From Comamonas thiooxydans (lineage in GTDB: Bacteria; Pseudomonadota; Gammaproteobacteria; Burkholderiales; Burkholderiaceae_C): a stretch of 64,000 nucleotides of DNA. The position numbers and the translations under genes were made by a program. The stretch covers positions 1 to 64,000 of the forward strand of contig NZ_BBVD01000018.1 in NCBI RefSeq assembly GCF_000964545.1, in the 5' to 3' direction. Below, piece after piece: positions 35,257-44,591 of this stretch. Positions within the stretch are counted from its first letter, which is position 1. Every line of letters begins with the position of its first letter. The notes beneath the pieces are model-generated. The model worked only from the letters and a program-made list of their open reading frames with translations, was not told the DNA's origin and searched no databases.

Positions 35257-37307
35257 AAATCAAGGCCGTGAAACTAAGAATTTCAACCGCCCAAGGCGAA
35301 TACGGGTTCAAGTTTGAGTTCAGTCGCAACTTAACCGTCATCCGAGGCAGCAACTCGAGCGGAAAGAGCACCTTCTACAACACCCTGCTGTACGGCTTGG
35401 GCATGGAAGAACTCATCGGTGGGAAGGGCGAAAAGGTGTTGCCCTACGCAGTCAAAGACTACTTCGTACAAGGCGAGCACAGCGTCACGGTAGACAGCTC
35501 CGAGGTCCTTGTCGAGTTGGAAAACTCCTCAGGACGTAGCGTCACGCTGCGTCGATCAATTCGTGACTCGGTACGCCAGGTCAAACTCGTGGAAATTTTC
35601 GAGGGAGCTCACCTTACTGAAGACATCGAGCTCAGCACACCACAACCGACCTACCTTTTTGACGCTGGCAGTGCTCAGAAGCAAGAAGGGTACTTCCAGT
35701 TTCTCGAAAGGTTCATGGGTTACCAACTGCCTCAAGTCCCAACAACAAACGGCGGTATGGCAAAGCTGTACCTGCAGACGATCTTCGCCGCCCTTGCTGT
35801 GGAGCAGAAACGTGGGTGGACCGACTACATCGCCAACATCCCCTTCTTCGGAATTCGCGATCCCCGGATACGAGTCACGGAATTCCTGCTCGGACTTGGA
35901 GTGTTCGAACGACAGGCCAAGCGTGCAGAGCTAGATGCTGCCTCTATGTCGATTGACGCGGACTGGCGCAAAACCTACGACACCTTTCGGCAGGCTGCCA
36001 CGGCGAACAATATCCTCATTGAAGGGCTGTCACCAACTCCCGTATCGACGCTCGATCCAACAACAGTCCTACTCCTCAAGTCCGATGGAAGGACAAAAAT
36101 CTCTCTGCAAGAACAGGTGAGCAAGCTGCGCGGGGAACATGCAAGGCTCGGGGAGAAGGCTGAGGCCTACGGCAAGGCCACGGGCGCAGAAGCGCTTCAA
36201 GAGCTTGAGACGACCTCTGCTGAGCTCCAGCGGCTCAGTGTGCTGCATGAACGCGCGACAACGAACCTAACGCTACAGAAGGCCGCCCTGGATGAGATAC
36301 GCCTTCTTTTGGCCGCCGCCAACGAAGACATTGAGCGCAACAAGACGGCGCAGAAGCTGCGCAACCTGGGTGCTCAGATGGAGTTGGAGGTCGCAACAGA
36401 CCACTGTCCAACCTGCCATCAAGAAGTCGACGACACCCTGTTGCTTGGAATCGTGACGGGGCCGCAAATGGACCTTGAGACCAACATCGCGTATTTGGAC
36501 AGTCAGCGCAAGATGCTGCAGAGCCAGATTAATGGTGCAGTCGAGGAGATTCGTCAGTCCGAGATTGCTGTCACCAACATAGGAGCTCGTCTGGCTGCGA
36601 CTCATGACTACCGCAACTCACTACGCGGAGATGTGAGCACCGGCGTTGCCGAGTCGCGCGCCATCGTTCGGCGACAGATTCAAATTGAGCTTGAGCTGTC
36701 AAACCTGCAGGCGCTCGAAGTGCAGGCTGAAGCGCTGGTAGCCAAATTTAAAGAGATTGCGGATCGCTTAGCGGCAAATCAAGTCGCGAGGCGCGCCCTC
36801 CCGAAGGATACTTACAGCAGCACTGACGTCGCCAGGATTTCTCTCTTCGAAAAGAACTTCAGAGCCAATGCCAGTTCGTTTGGTTACGAGAGCGCGGACA
36901 TAGCGAATATCCGCATAAGCCTCGACACCCTGACGCCAATCCTTTCTGAGCTGGAACTACGCGAAATTCGCATGAAGGTTCAGACGAGCCTTACCGCAGA
37001 CTCAAGTGCTAGTGACTTCGTCCGCTTGATCTGGAGCTATCTACTGGCTTTGTATCAAACATCAACGACCCGCGGATACGAAGGACATCACCCTGGACTC
37101 TTACTCATGGATGAGCCCGGCCAGCATTCAATGAGGCCTGCTAGTCAGCGCTCTTTGCTCCAGTTGCTCATTGCGCAGAAAGGCCTTCAGGCCATCGTTG
37201 CGGCATCATTCGATGAAAACGAGTCAGTATTCATGGAGGCGACTACTGGGCTCGATTTCAAGCTGATCCAATGGGAAGGTAAGGTCATTCAACCGATGGT
37301 GTCGTAG
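35253..37307 (+). CDS. ABC-3C SMC/Rad50-like ATPase
   Basis: A 684-residue ATPase. Walker A GSNSSGKST is at 32-40. Two coiled-coil arms (about 265-380 and 415-500) flank a Rad50-type zinc-hook pair CPTC at 385-388. The second ATPase half has LLLMDEPGQHSM near 616-627 and ends by 684. This is the SMC-like ATPase of an ABC three-component conflict system. It probably senses DNA ends or foreign replication structures and licenses the effector nuclease. ATG 35253 overlaps the stop of the middle component; an ATG 12 bases earlier lacks a ribosome site. A gap of 175 bp separates it from the Gabija-like pair. Confidence 0.88.
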   Translation: MKIKAVKLRISTAQGEYGFKFEFSRNLTVIRGSNSSGKSTFYNTLLYGLGMEELIGGKGEKVLPYAVKDYFVQGEHSVTVDSSEVLVELENSSGRSVTLRRSIRDSVRQVKLVEIFEGAHLTEDIELSTPQPTYLFDAGSAQKQEGYFQFLERFMGYQLPQVPTTNGGMAKLYLQTIFAALAVEQKRGWTDYIANIPFFGIRDPRIRVTEFLLGLGVFERQAKRAELDAASMSIDADWRKTYDTFRQAATANNILIEGLSPTPVSTLDPTTVLLLKSDGRTKISLQEQVSKLRGEHARLGEKAEAYGKATGAEALQELETTSAELQRLSVLHERATTNLTLQKAALDEIRLLLAAANEDIERNKTAQKLRNLGAQMELEVATDHCPTCHQEVDDTLLLGIVTGPQMDLETNIAYLDSQRKMLQSQINGAVEEIRQSEIAVTNIGARLAATHDYRNSLRGDVSTGVAESRAIVRRQIQIELELSNLQALEVQAEALVAKFKEIADRLAANQVARRALPKDTYSSTDVARISLFEKNFRANASSFGYESADIANIRISLDTLTPILSELELREIRMKVQTSLTADSSASDFVRLIWSYLLALYQTSTTRGYEGHHPGLLLMDEPGQHSMRPASQRSLLQLLIAQKGLQAIVAASFDENESVFMEATTGLDFKLIQWEGKVIQPMVS

Positions 37308-37482
37308 CAAGGCCCTGTACATGGAGTCTTGCTATGGGACAGATGTGAGCTAGTCAGAGCACCCACCGATCATCGCGCACTAAAGCCAATGCTTGTGAAG
37401 CACTTTCCGTGCAGCGAGGAAGTATGAAGTATGCCCAGGTTGATCCTGAGCCCAACGACACTAAAACTAAGAGGGAGGAACA

Positions 37483-39267
37483 ATGCGCATCTGCCGCATC
37501 ACCGTTGAGAACTTCGCAAACTTCAAGCATGTCGACTTCGAGACTGACGGCAGCTTAGTCATCGTCGGAGAGAACAAGGTAGGTAAGAGTAACCTGCTGC
37601 GTGCTCTGAGGCTCGTGCTTGACCCGCTGCTTCCAGACCGTGAGAGGCAGCTAGGTCTCGAGCACTTCTGGGATGGCCTTGGGGAGAACAAGCTGGGTGC
37701 CACGGTCAGGGTGACCGTGGAACTCACTGACTTTGAGGAAGACGACAACCTGCTAGCCGTTCTCGCCGGCAGCTTGGTCGATACCAACTCCCCGGTGGTC
37801 GCGCGCCTCACATACCTGTACCGACCAAAAGCCGAACTTGAGGGTACCTCACCTGAGAGTATGGCTGACTACGAGTTTCTAGTCTTCGGAGGAACTGACG
37901 AAGACAATGCGTTCACTGCGGCTCAGCGGCGTGAACTGCCCATGGACTATCTCTTCGCTCTGCGTGATGCGGAAGGCGACCTGCTGAACTGGAGGCGTTC
38001 GCCGCTTCGCCCCATCATCGAGGAGTTAGCTTCCAGCTTGGACGAGGAAACACGGGAGGAACTACAAACACAGGTCAGCGATGCTCAGAAGTCCCTGGCC
38101 CAGCGTCCCGAAGTCGCCGAGGCGGCCGCCAAGGTCTCGGGGCGTCTCAAGGAAATGGTAGGTCCAGAACATGCCGTTGCGCTGACGCTCGGAGTAACGC
38201 CGACCAATGTCGATGTGTTGCTGAGGAGTTTGAGGCTTCTGATTGACGGAGGCGCCCGCGGCATCGGGGACGCAAGCCTAGGAACCGCAAACCTGCTATT
38301 TCTAGCGCTCAAAGGCTTGGAACTAGAGCGGACGGTAGAGGCCGGTGAGCGCAGCCACACGTTCCTGGCCATCGACGAGCCAGAAGCCCATCTGCACCCG
38401 CACGTCCAACGACTTGTGTATCGGCATTACCTCGGTGAAGCGGAAACAACTCTAGAAAACGTCACCACTATCTTGACGACGCACTCACCGCACATCGCTA
38501 GCGTCGCGCCGTTACGCTCCATTGTGCTGCTGCGTGACGAGCATCATGAACCGGCTACCGTCATCACGTCGGCGGCTGAGGTTGAGCTCACGGAGGACGA
38601 AGAAGATGACCTCCAGCGATACATTGATGTGACCCGGGGAGAGCTTTTCTTCGCGCGCGGAATCATCTTCGTCGAAGGCGACGCAGAGCGATTCCTCATC
38701 CCAGCGTACGCAGATAAGTTGGGAATTGACCTTGATGCACTAGGCGTGACGATTTGCTCTGTCGCCAGTGCCAACTTCCTCCCGTACGTGAAACTGGTCG
38801 GACCCGATGCTCTAAACATCCCCTTTGTGGTCATAACCGACCTAGACCCGCGGGAGGGCGACACGCCACTCGCCGACCTCCGTGTGCGGAACATCCTGAA
38901 AGTGTGGATGGATGAGCAGGATATCGAGGACGTTGTCGAAGACCTTCTCGAACAGGCCGAAGGTGAAGGAATCTTCGTTAACGACATGACACTGGAAGTC
39001 GAGCTTTTCAAAGCGGGAATGGGTCCAGCCATGGCCACGGTGCTGTCTAAACACGCGAACTCCTGGGGAGCGCAGCGCAAGGCGTGGATGAACGCCTGGA
39101 TAGCGGCTCCCACAATCCTGGATGAGAAAAAACTTCTTGGTTGGGTAGAAGAAGTGGGCAAAGGTAGATTCGCCCAAGCCCTGGCCGGGCATGTCAATGC
39201 TGCGTATTGCCCCGACTACATCAAGAGGACGCTGGAGTATGTCAAGAATGGCTTCACATCGCTCTAG
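37483..39267 (+). CDS. OLD-family endonuclease, GajA-like
   Basis: A 594-residue ATPase-TOPRIM protein. Walker A GENKVGKS is at 29-36, the Walker B/signature region FLAIDEPEAHLHP near 294-306, and the C-terminal TOPRIM nuclease carries FVEGDAERF (E398, D400) and ITDLDP (D453, D455). A GGGAGGA ribosome site precedes ATG 37483. The stop overlaps the following UvrD-like helicase by 20 bases. An OLD nuclease coupled to a UvrD-like helicase is the class 2 OLD arrangement and the composition of the Gabija anti-phage system, where GajA nicks DNA when nucleotides are depleted. Size is close to known GajA. Confidence 0.9.
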   Translation: MRICRITVENFANFKHVDFETDGSLVIVGENKVGKSNLLRALRLVLDPLLPDRERQLGLEHFWDGLGENKLGATVRVTVELTDFEEDDNLLAVLAGSLVDTNSPVVARLTYLYRPKAELEGTSPESMADYEFLVFGGTDEDNAFTAAQRRELPMDYLFALRDAEGDLLNWRRSPLRPIIEELASSLDEETREELQTQVSDAQKSLAQRPEVAEAAAKVSGRLKEMVGPEHAVALTLGVTPTNVDVLLRSLRLLIDGGARGIGDASLGTANLLFLALKGLELERTVEAGERSHTFLAIDEPEAHLHPHVQRLVYRHYLGEAETTLENVTTILTTHSPHIASVAPLRSIVLLRDEHHEPATVITSAAEVELTEDEEDDLQRYIDVTRGELFFARGIIFVEGDAERFLIPAYADKLGIDLDALGVTICSVASANFLPYVKLVGPDALNIPFVVITDLDPREGDTPLADLRVRNILKVWMDEQDIEDVVEDLLEQAEGEGIFVNDMTLEVELFKAGMGPAMATVLSKHANSWGAQRKAWMNAWIAAPTILDEKKLLGWVEEVGKGRFAQALAGHVNAAYCPDYIKRTLEYVKNGFTSL

Positions 39268-41047
39268 TTCCAAGTACCTGCAGGCAGCGCGCCAGCTTAG
39301 GGGCAATCCCGGTCAATGGGAAGCTTACGAGTCCACAGGTAGCTGCTGTGTCCTGGCGGGACCAGGAAGCGGTAAGACCAAGACGCTTGTCACAAAGCTA
39401 GCCCGAGTCATGGCAGAAGACGTACGCGCGCCACGCGGGGTAGCCTGCATCACGTTCAGTAACGAAGCTGCTCGCGAGCTATCTCGCCGCCTGCGACAGC
39501 TTGGACTGGAGCAGTCGCCGCGGCTCTTCGTGGGAACCGTTCACTCGTTTTGCCTACTGCACCTGCTGCTGCCCTTCGGAGAGCTCGCCGACCTGCCGCT
39601 ACCATTTCCGCTCAAGGTCGCCACGGAGTCTCAAGCAGCGAGCATTTACAGGGCGGCGGCGGAGGAGCTTCGAGGAGTTGGCCAGCCGACTCGCAAAGAC
39701 GAGGTCGACCGGTATCGCCGAGTAAACCTGGACCGCGACAGCAATGCCTGGACACAGGACCCTGAATTGGCGGCGCTGGCCGAAGCCTATGAAGAGGCGT
39801 TGCACGAACAGGGACTCATCGACTTCGATGACATTGTCCATTACGGTCAGCGACTGGTTAACGAGCATGACTGGGTACTAAATGCAATACGCGCGAAGTT
39901 TCCGGTCCTGGCTGTCGACGAGTACCAAGATTTGGGCGGGGCGTTAGACCGCATCGTTAGGCGACTTACCTTTGAGGGAGGCGTGAGGCTGATTGCAGTG
40001 GGTGATGTCGACCAATCGGTGTACGGGTTCACCGGAGCAAATAGCGAATTACTTGCAGAACTATCTCAACTGGACGGCATCCAGGCTATCCCTCTCACGG
40101 TGAATTACCGAAGCGGGACCGGCATCATTGAGGTCGCTCAGCTCGCTCTCGGCAAGGACAGAGGGTACACATCGTCAGAACCAGACAGGCAGGCCTCGGT
40201 CCAGACACACAAATGTGACGAGGGCCTGCAGCACCAGGCCGAGTACGCAATGCAGACGTTGATTCCTGCCGCGCTTGCAGCAAAGGCGGGGCGTCAGCTC
40301 GGTGATATTGCCGTCCTGTACCGAAACCGGAATGTTGGAGACGTGGCCGCCATCCAGGCACTCAACGCCAGGTATCCATTCGTGCGCATCGACAATGCCG
40401 CACCATATCGCAAGGTCCCTCTCACGAGTTGGGTTGAGGATTGCGCCATCTGGTGTGCCGGAGGCTGGAAAACCTCTGCGCCACCATTGCGCGACCTACA
40501 AAGCCGGTGGCGGTCATTCCATGGTGCTCTAGCCGACAGAGCTGCGCGCGATGCATCGGCGAGGCTTACAGCATTTCTTTGGTCGCACCGTGGCAACGGC
40601 TTGGCACTAGGTTTCGTTGAGGCCCTTAGAGAGGAACTGCTCGACACGCTGATTGCTGCGCGCGGAGAACTGGCAGACCAAGCTGCACATGTCGAAAAGA
40701 TGCACAAAGCCCTTCACCCAAAGGCACCGCTTGCCGGGATGACGAAAGCACAGCTCGGTCGACGAGACGGAGCACCTAAGCAGCTAAATCTATTGACGCT
40801 TCACTCCGCTAAAGGCACTGAGTACGATGTTGTCATCATCCTGGGACTAGACCAAGGCGATTTTCCTTCCCCAAATTGGTTTGACAACACTCCGGAGAAA
40901 ATGGAAGAGGCGCGAAGATTGTTCTACGTCGGTGTAACGCGTGCCCGCGATGAAGCTCACCTTATGTACAGTGGCTTTAGGCAAAACCAGTACGGCAAAA
41001 TTTATCGCGATGGACCTTCCGAATTCTTGAATGGTCTGCTGCCCTAG
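39248..41047 (+). CDS. UvrD-like helicase, GajB-like
   Basis: A 599-residue SF1 helicase. Walker A AGPGSGKTKT is at 37-46, GTVHSFCLLHLLLP near 98, DEYQD (Walker B) at 224-228, GDVDQSVYGF near 255, LNLLTLHSAKGTEYDVV near 515 and LFYVGVTRAR near 558. The gene overlaps gajA by 20 bases. In Gabija, GajB binds and unwinds DNA ends and activates GajA. It is about 100 residues longer than the best-known GajB, so a related class 2 OLD system is possible. Start ATG 39248 has GGAG about ten bases upstream; ATG 39239 is the alternative. Confidence 0.9.
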   Translation: MASHRSSSKYLQAARQLRGNPGQWEAYESTGSCCVLAGPGSGKTKTLVTKLARVMAEDVRAPRGVACITFSNEAARELSRRLRQLGLEQSPRLFVGTVHSFCLLHLLLPFGELADLPLPFPLKVATESQAASIYRAAAEELRGVGQPTRKDEVDRYRRVNLDRDSNAWTQDPELAALAEAYEEALHEQGLIDFDDIVHYGQRLVNEHDWVLNAIRAKFPVLAVDEYQDLGGALDRIVRRLTFEGGVRLIAVGDVDQSVYGFTGANSELLAELSQLDGIQAIPLTVNYRSGTGIIEVAQLALGKDRGYTSSEPDRQASVQTHKCDEGLQHQAEYAMQTLIPAALAAKAGRQLGDIAVLYRNRNVGDVAAIQALNARYPFVRIDNAAPYRKVPLTSWVEDCAIWCAGGWKTSAPPLRDLQSRWRSFHGALADRAARDASARLTAFLWSHRGNGLALGFVEALREELLDTLIAARGELADQAAHVEKMHKALHPKAPLAGMTKAQLGRRDGAPKQLNLLTLHSAKGTEYDVVIILGLDQGDFPSPNWFDNTPEKMEEARRLFYVGVTRARDEAHLMYSGFRQNQYGKIYRDGPSEFLNGLLP

Positions 41048-41204
41048 ACCTACCGCTGTTCATTGGTGAGCTGCGACCTGGACTGCCCCCGCTGCAGTAG
41101 ACAAATCCCAGCCTCACGCTGGACTGCCCGTAGGTAGGTCCACCGCTAGAATAAAAACGCGCGATAGATTTTTAGCCCTACCATCTTGATTCTGATTGAT
41201 CCAA

Positions 41205-42002
41205 ATGAAAAAGCTGTATCTTGATTTCAACGTTATTAGCTATTTGAGATCGGGCCAACAACCGACATTGACATCGGCTTTCAACGAGGCCACCAAGGAA
41301 CAGTTGGTGGTCTTTAGTCCCGCTCACCTTGAAGACATTGCTGCATCGGCGATAAGGGACAAGACGCCACCATCCATTACCAACGCCGAGCTCGAATTCC
41401 TGGGAAAAATCGCCGGAAGAAATGCGCTCCGCCCCATTACGCGCGACAGGGTCGAACTGCATGATGAATCTCCCCTTGACTGCTATGCGCGCGTCGTCGA
41501 TCAATACGACGTCAACGACTGGGCCGAACGTGTAGAAGCTGATGTCATCGCCGACGCGCACGATAGACCTTTTGGGATGCCCGCAGAGGTGAACAACATC
41601 TCCCCAGCGGACATCTTGAGCAACATCGTGCACCGTGAACTCATTGCGCGCGGCCTTTGGAGCCAGAGATTGATCACAAGGGACGAGCAAATCAAAGTAC
41701 TGTCCTGGCAGTTCGACGACTTGAAGAGTCGATTCAGTGTGTTCGAAGCATATGTGAACCTAGCCGCAAACCTATTGGAAAAGCTAGGCTACTACAGGGA
41801 AGCGAGGGATAGATCACGTGCCCGTCTTCACGACGTGACGCACATCATTTACGCGGCTTACTGCGACACATTGGTCACGGCAGATAAGAAGCTGATAAAA
41901 AAAGCTCAGGCAATCTACAGCCTACTCGGTATCAGCACGCAGGTTCTTTCCAATAAGGAATTTGAGGCCTCACTATTGATTCCTGACGGTGGCCGCCGCT
42001 GA
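41205..42002 (+). CDS. PIN-domain-like nuclease, stand-alone
   Basis: A 265-residue protein with PIN-like hallmarks: an opening LYLDFNVISYL with the first acidic residue, an internal acidic patch (EADVIADAHD near 110), and RARLHDVTHIIYAAYCDTLV then TADKKLIKKA near 205-235, which gives the further aspartates of the RNase site. PIN proteins cleave RNA, often tRNA or rRNA, and several defence systems use them as abortive effectors. No antitoxin gene is next to it: the gap to the Gabija helicase is 157 bp and to the Septu-like pair about 500 bp. It may be a stand-alone defence gene. No good ribosome site is visible. Confidence 0.7.
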   Translation: MKKLYLDFNVISYLRSGQQPTLTSAFNEATKEQLVVFSPAHLEDIAASAIRDKTPPSITNAELEFLGKIAGRNALRPITRDRVELHDESPLDCYARVVDQYDVNDWAERVEADVIADAHDRPFGMPAEVNNISPADILSNIVHRELIARGLWSQRLITRDEQIKVLSWQFDDLKSRFSVFEAYVNLAANLLEKLGYYREARDRSRARLHDVTHIIYAAYCDTLVTADKKLIKKAQAIYSLLGISTQVLSNKEFEASLLIPDGGRR

Positions 42003-42500
42003 GGGCGTCAGTCAAGGCCCACATCTGCATGACCCAAGGCGACTTACATGTGCGATCCCGACCGCCCAATTGGCGATCTGAAACCGGCTTCAGGCCGTAG
42101 GCAATACGCTGTGCATCTTAGATGCACCAGTATTGTTCGAGTGGCGGCAATGGTCGAAACCGCCGGCACAGAAAACCGTCAAGCGGGCCTTGGAGCTACT
42201 AGCAAGCCCTATGACCGTAGTGCCTCGGACAGCTGTCGTTAGCTGTCAGCCTAGCCTCCGAAACCAACGGCCGCTATCTGGCCCGCCGTGTGAGTGCGCT
42301 TGACCAACTCCATCGTCAGGAATCGCTGCAATGCCGACCTAGGAGCCAGAGGTCGGCTTCAGGCTGGTAGCGACAGTTCATTAACGGCTGCTTTGCGGCT
42401 ACCCACTTGAAGCTCACGGTTGGTCCAAGGAACCTGTCTCGATTCAACGTGACCGCTAGCTAGCTCGGTAGACTCGAGGAAACTAGCTAGAGGAGCGAGA
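42003..42500. other. Intergenic region, no recognisable gene
   Basis: About 500 bp between the PIN-like and Septu-like genes. Short frames exist but without ribosome sites or codon bias. CGGCTTCAGGC occurs at about 42087 and again at about 42354, so the stretch may be a decayed duplication. AGGAG at 42491 is the ribosome site of the next gene. Confidence 0.4.
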
Positions 42501-44591
42501 GTGACACCAATTGACCGGCCGCCATGTTTACCTTTCATGGTCAGGTTTCTGGCGGATAGGCCGGCTACCGACCCTGCAGGCATTGATGATTTCGAGAGAC
42601 TCAGCAATAGCGCTAAAGCGGGACTGCCAAGGGTCCTAGGTAAAGACTATCCAAAATTTCGCGAATACCTGACGGAGACGTTCGCCGGAAAGTGCTGCTA
42701 CTGCGAGTCTCCGCTCGGTGCAGCTACCGAAGGAGAAATAGAACTCTTTCGACCGAGGATCGTCGATGATCCTGGTCCATCCGCCCGAAAGGAGCTGTAC
42801 TGGTATCTCGCGCAGGATTGGCGCAACCTGTACCTGGCTTGCCCATCTTGCAATCGCAACAAGGCCGGTCGCTTTCCGGTCCAAGGTGGTGTACGAGCAC
42901 AAGAAGGTATGCCTTACAGCCAAGTCGTAAACATCGAGCGGCCGCTTCTTTTGGATCCCTGCGACGTTTACGATGATCCTGACGCACACCTCATGTTCCT
43001 AAATGATGGCAGCGTAGCTGGACGAACAGAGCGTGGTCGGGCAACCGTAGAAATTCTAGCGTTGAACCGGCGGGCTCTGGTCGAGACCCGTGCCAGTGAG
43101 GCCCTGCAGTTTCAGGCTGCGACCTCGAACGAACGCCGTCGGCGAGCGGATGGCCGCGGGCCCTACGCAGCTGTGTGGCGCCAGATGCTTTTCGCAGAGA
43201 GACATCCGGAGTTCTCGCGTGAAAGCCTCGATGCATCCAGCGAACAAAGAGCATTTGATGCGCGGCGATCGGATGTCTCTACGGAGGACGCAACTGGCTT
43301 AGAAAACTATCGTGCTGTGGCTCGATACATCGAGCGAATAAGAATCGAAAACTTTGGTGCAATCGGACTGCTGCAACTCGATTTGAGCGGGTCGATGTCG
43401 TCGCTCGCGCCTTGCTTTGCACTGTTAGGTGAAAACGGTGTCGGCAAGAGCACGGTCTTGCGTGCGGTTGCTATGGCGCTTTCGGGTAAGGCCTATACGA
43501 GACGCTTGGGGCTTAGCAGTAACGCCTTGCTTCCTTCAAACGCGTACAAGGGGGAAGTGCGCGTGTCGATCGTAGGCCAGCCCGATCTGGTAATGACCTT
43601 GCGGCGCAACCGGCCGATCGATTTCAGCAAGCAAACGTCGAGTTCACTTGTGCTTGCTTACGGTGCGACGCGCCTGCTGCCTCGGGGAAGACACAAGCCA
43701 AAGAGTGGAGAGCGGCATGCCAAGATCGACAATCTGTTTGATCCCTTCTTGCCTTTAACGGACCCAGAGCAATGGCTCGCTGGCCTTGACCCTCACCGGT
43801 TGTCAAACGTCAACGGCGTCCTGCAGCGTTTGCTCCCACCCGAACAGAGACTGGAGTTGGTTAGGGACGACACAGGCCAAGGGCTGAAAGTTCTGATCGC
43901 AGGTGATCCAGAACGAAGAATCTGTGAACTCAGCGATGGCTACCAGTCCATGCTCGGGATCGCGGTGGACATCATGCAGGTGATGTTCTTGGCATACGAG
44001 TCAATGGAGTCGGCACAGGGGGTCGTCCTCATCGACGAATTGGGTAACCATTTCCACCCGGCTTGGCGCCTCAGATGCGTAAGCGCCCTTCGCACGGCCT
44101 TCCCGCGAGTGCAGTTTATTTTCAGTACGCACGATCCGCTCTGCCTTCGTGGCCTTGTTGAGGGCGAGGTGGCAGTATTGCGGCGCAACCGCCTTCGCCA
44201 GATCTATGCGCTGGAAGACTTGCCGCCGGTGCATAAGCTTCGCGTGGAGCAGCTTCTCTCATCCGAGCACTTCGGCCTGAACAGTACGCTTGATCCTCTA
44301 CTGGAAGAGACCATCAAAGAGTACGAAAATCTCATAGAGAACAGTGGCCGTACAGAGGAAGAAGAACGACGGCTTGACGAAATCGTCGGTGAACTTACTG
44401 AGGCCCAGTATCTGGGTTCTTCGCGCAGAGAGCGCATGGCATTGCAGTTGCTCGATAACGAGAAGGATCTTGATATCCCCACGCAGACGACAGTCAATGT
44501 TGCCGAGCTATCAAAAGCCACAGTTGCGAAGTTGAAGCGGTTGATGGGAGAGATCGCACCGGCCCAGGGAGCGCTCGATGATCAAAATTAG
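42501..44591 (+). CDS. Septu-like ATPase with N-terminal degenerate HNH domain
   Basis: A 696-residue fusion starting with GTG, with AGGAG five bases upstream. Residues about 1-230 resemble the HNH protein encoded next door. They keep CCYCES (C65, C68) and LACPSCNRNK (C114, C117, N118), but the HNH histidine of IEHYRPK is replaced: here it reads IELFRP with Leu82. Residues about 280-600 are a PtuA-like ABC/SMC-type ATPase with Walker A GENGVGKST at 310-318 and VVLIDELGNHFHP (D512, E513). In Septu, PtuA ATPase and PtuB HNH nuclease form a complex that degrades invading DNA. The extra domain here probably binds zinc and serves as a scaffold rather than a nuclease. The last 14 bases overlap the HNH gene. 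Confidence 0.85.
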   Translation: MTPIDRPPCLPFMVRFLADRPATDPAGIDDFERLSNSAKAGLPRVLGKDYPKFREYLTETFAGKCCYCESPLGAATEGEIELFRPRIVDDPGPSARKELYWYLAQDWRNLYLACPSCNRNKAGRFPVQGGVRAQEGMPYSQVVNIERPLLLDPCDVYDDPDAHLMFLNDGSVAGRTERGRATVEILALNRRALVETRASEALQFQAATSNERRRRADGRGPYAAVWRQMLFAERHPEFSRESLDASSEQRAFDARRSDVSTEDATGLENYRAVARYIERIRIENFGAIGLLQLDLSGSMSSLAPCFALLGENGVGKSTVLRAVAMALSGKAYTRRLGLSSNALLPSNAYKGEVRVSIVGQPDLVMTLRRNRPIDFSKQTSSSLVLAYGATRLLPRGRHKPKSGERHAKIDNLFDPFLPLTDPEQWLAGLDPHRLSNVNGVLQRLLPPEQRLELVRDDTGQGLKVLIAGDPERRICELSDGYQSMLGIAVDIMQVMFLAYESMESAQGVVLIDELGNHFHPAWRLRCVSALRTAFPRVQFIFSTHDPLCLRGLVEGEVAVLRRNRLRQIYALEDLPPVHKLRVEQLLSSEHFGLNSTLDPLLEETIKEYENLIENSGRTEEEERRLDEIVGELTEAQYLGSSRRERMALQLLDNEKDLDIPTQTTVNVAELSKATVAKLKRLMGEIAPAQGALDDQN

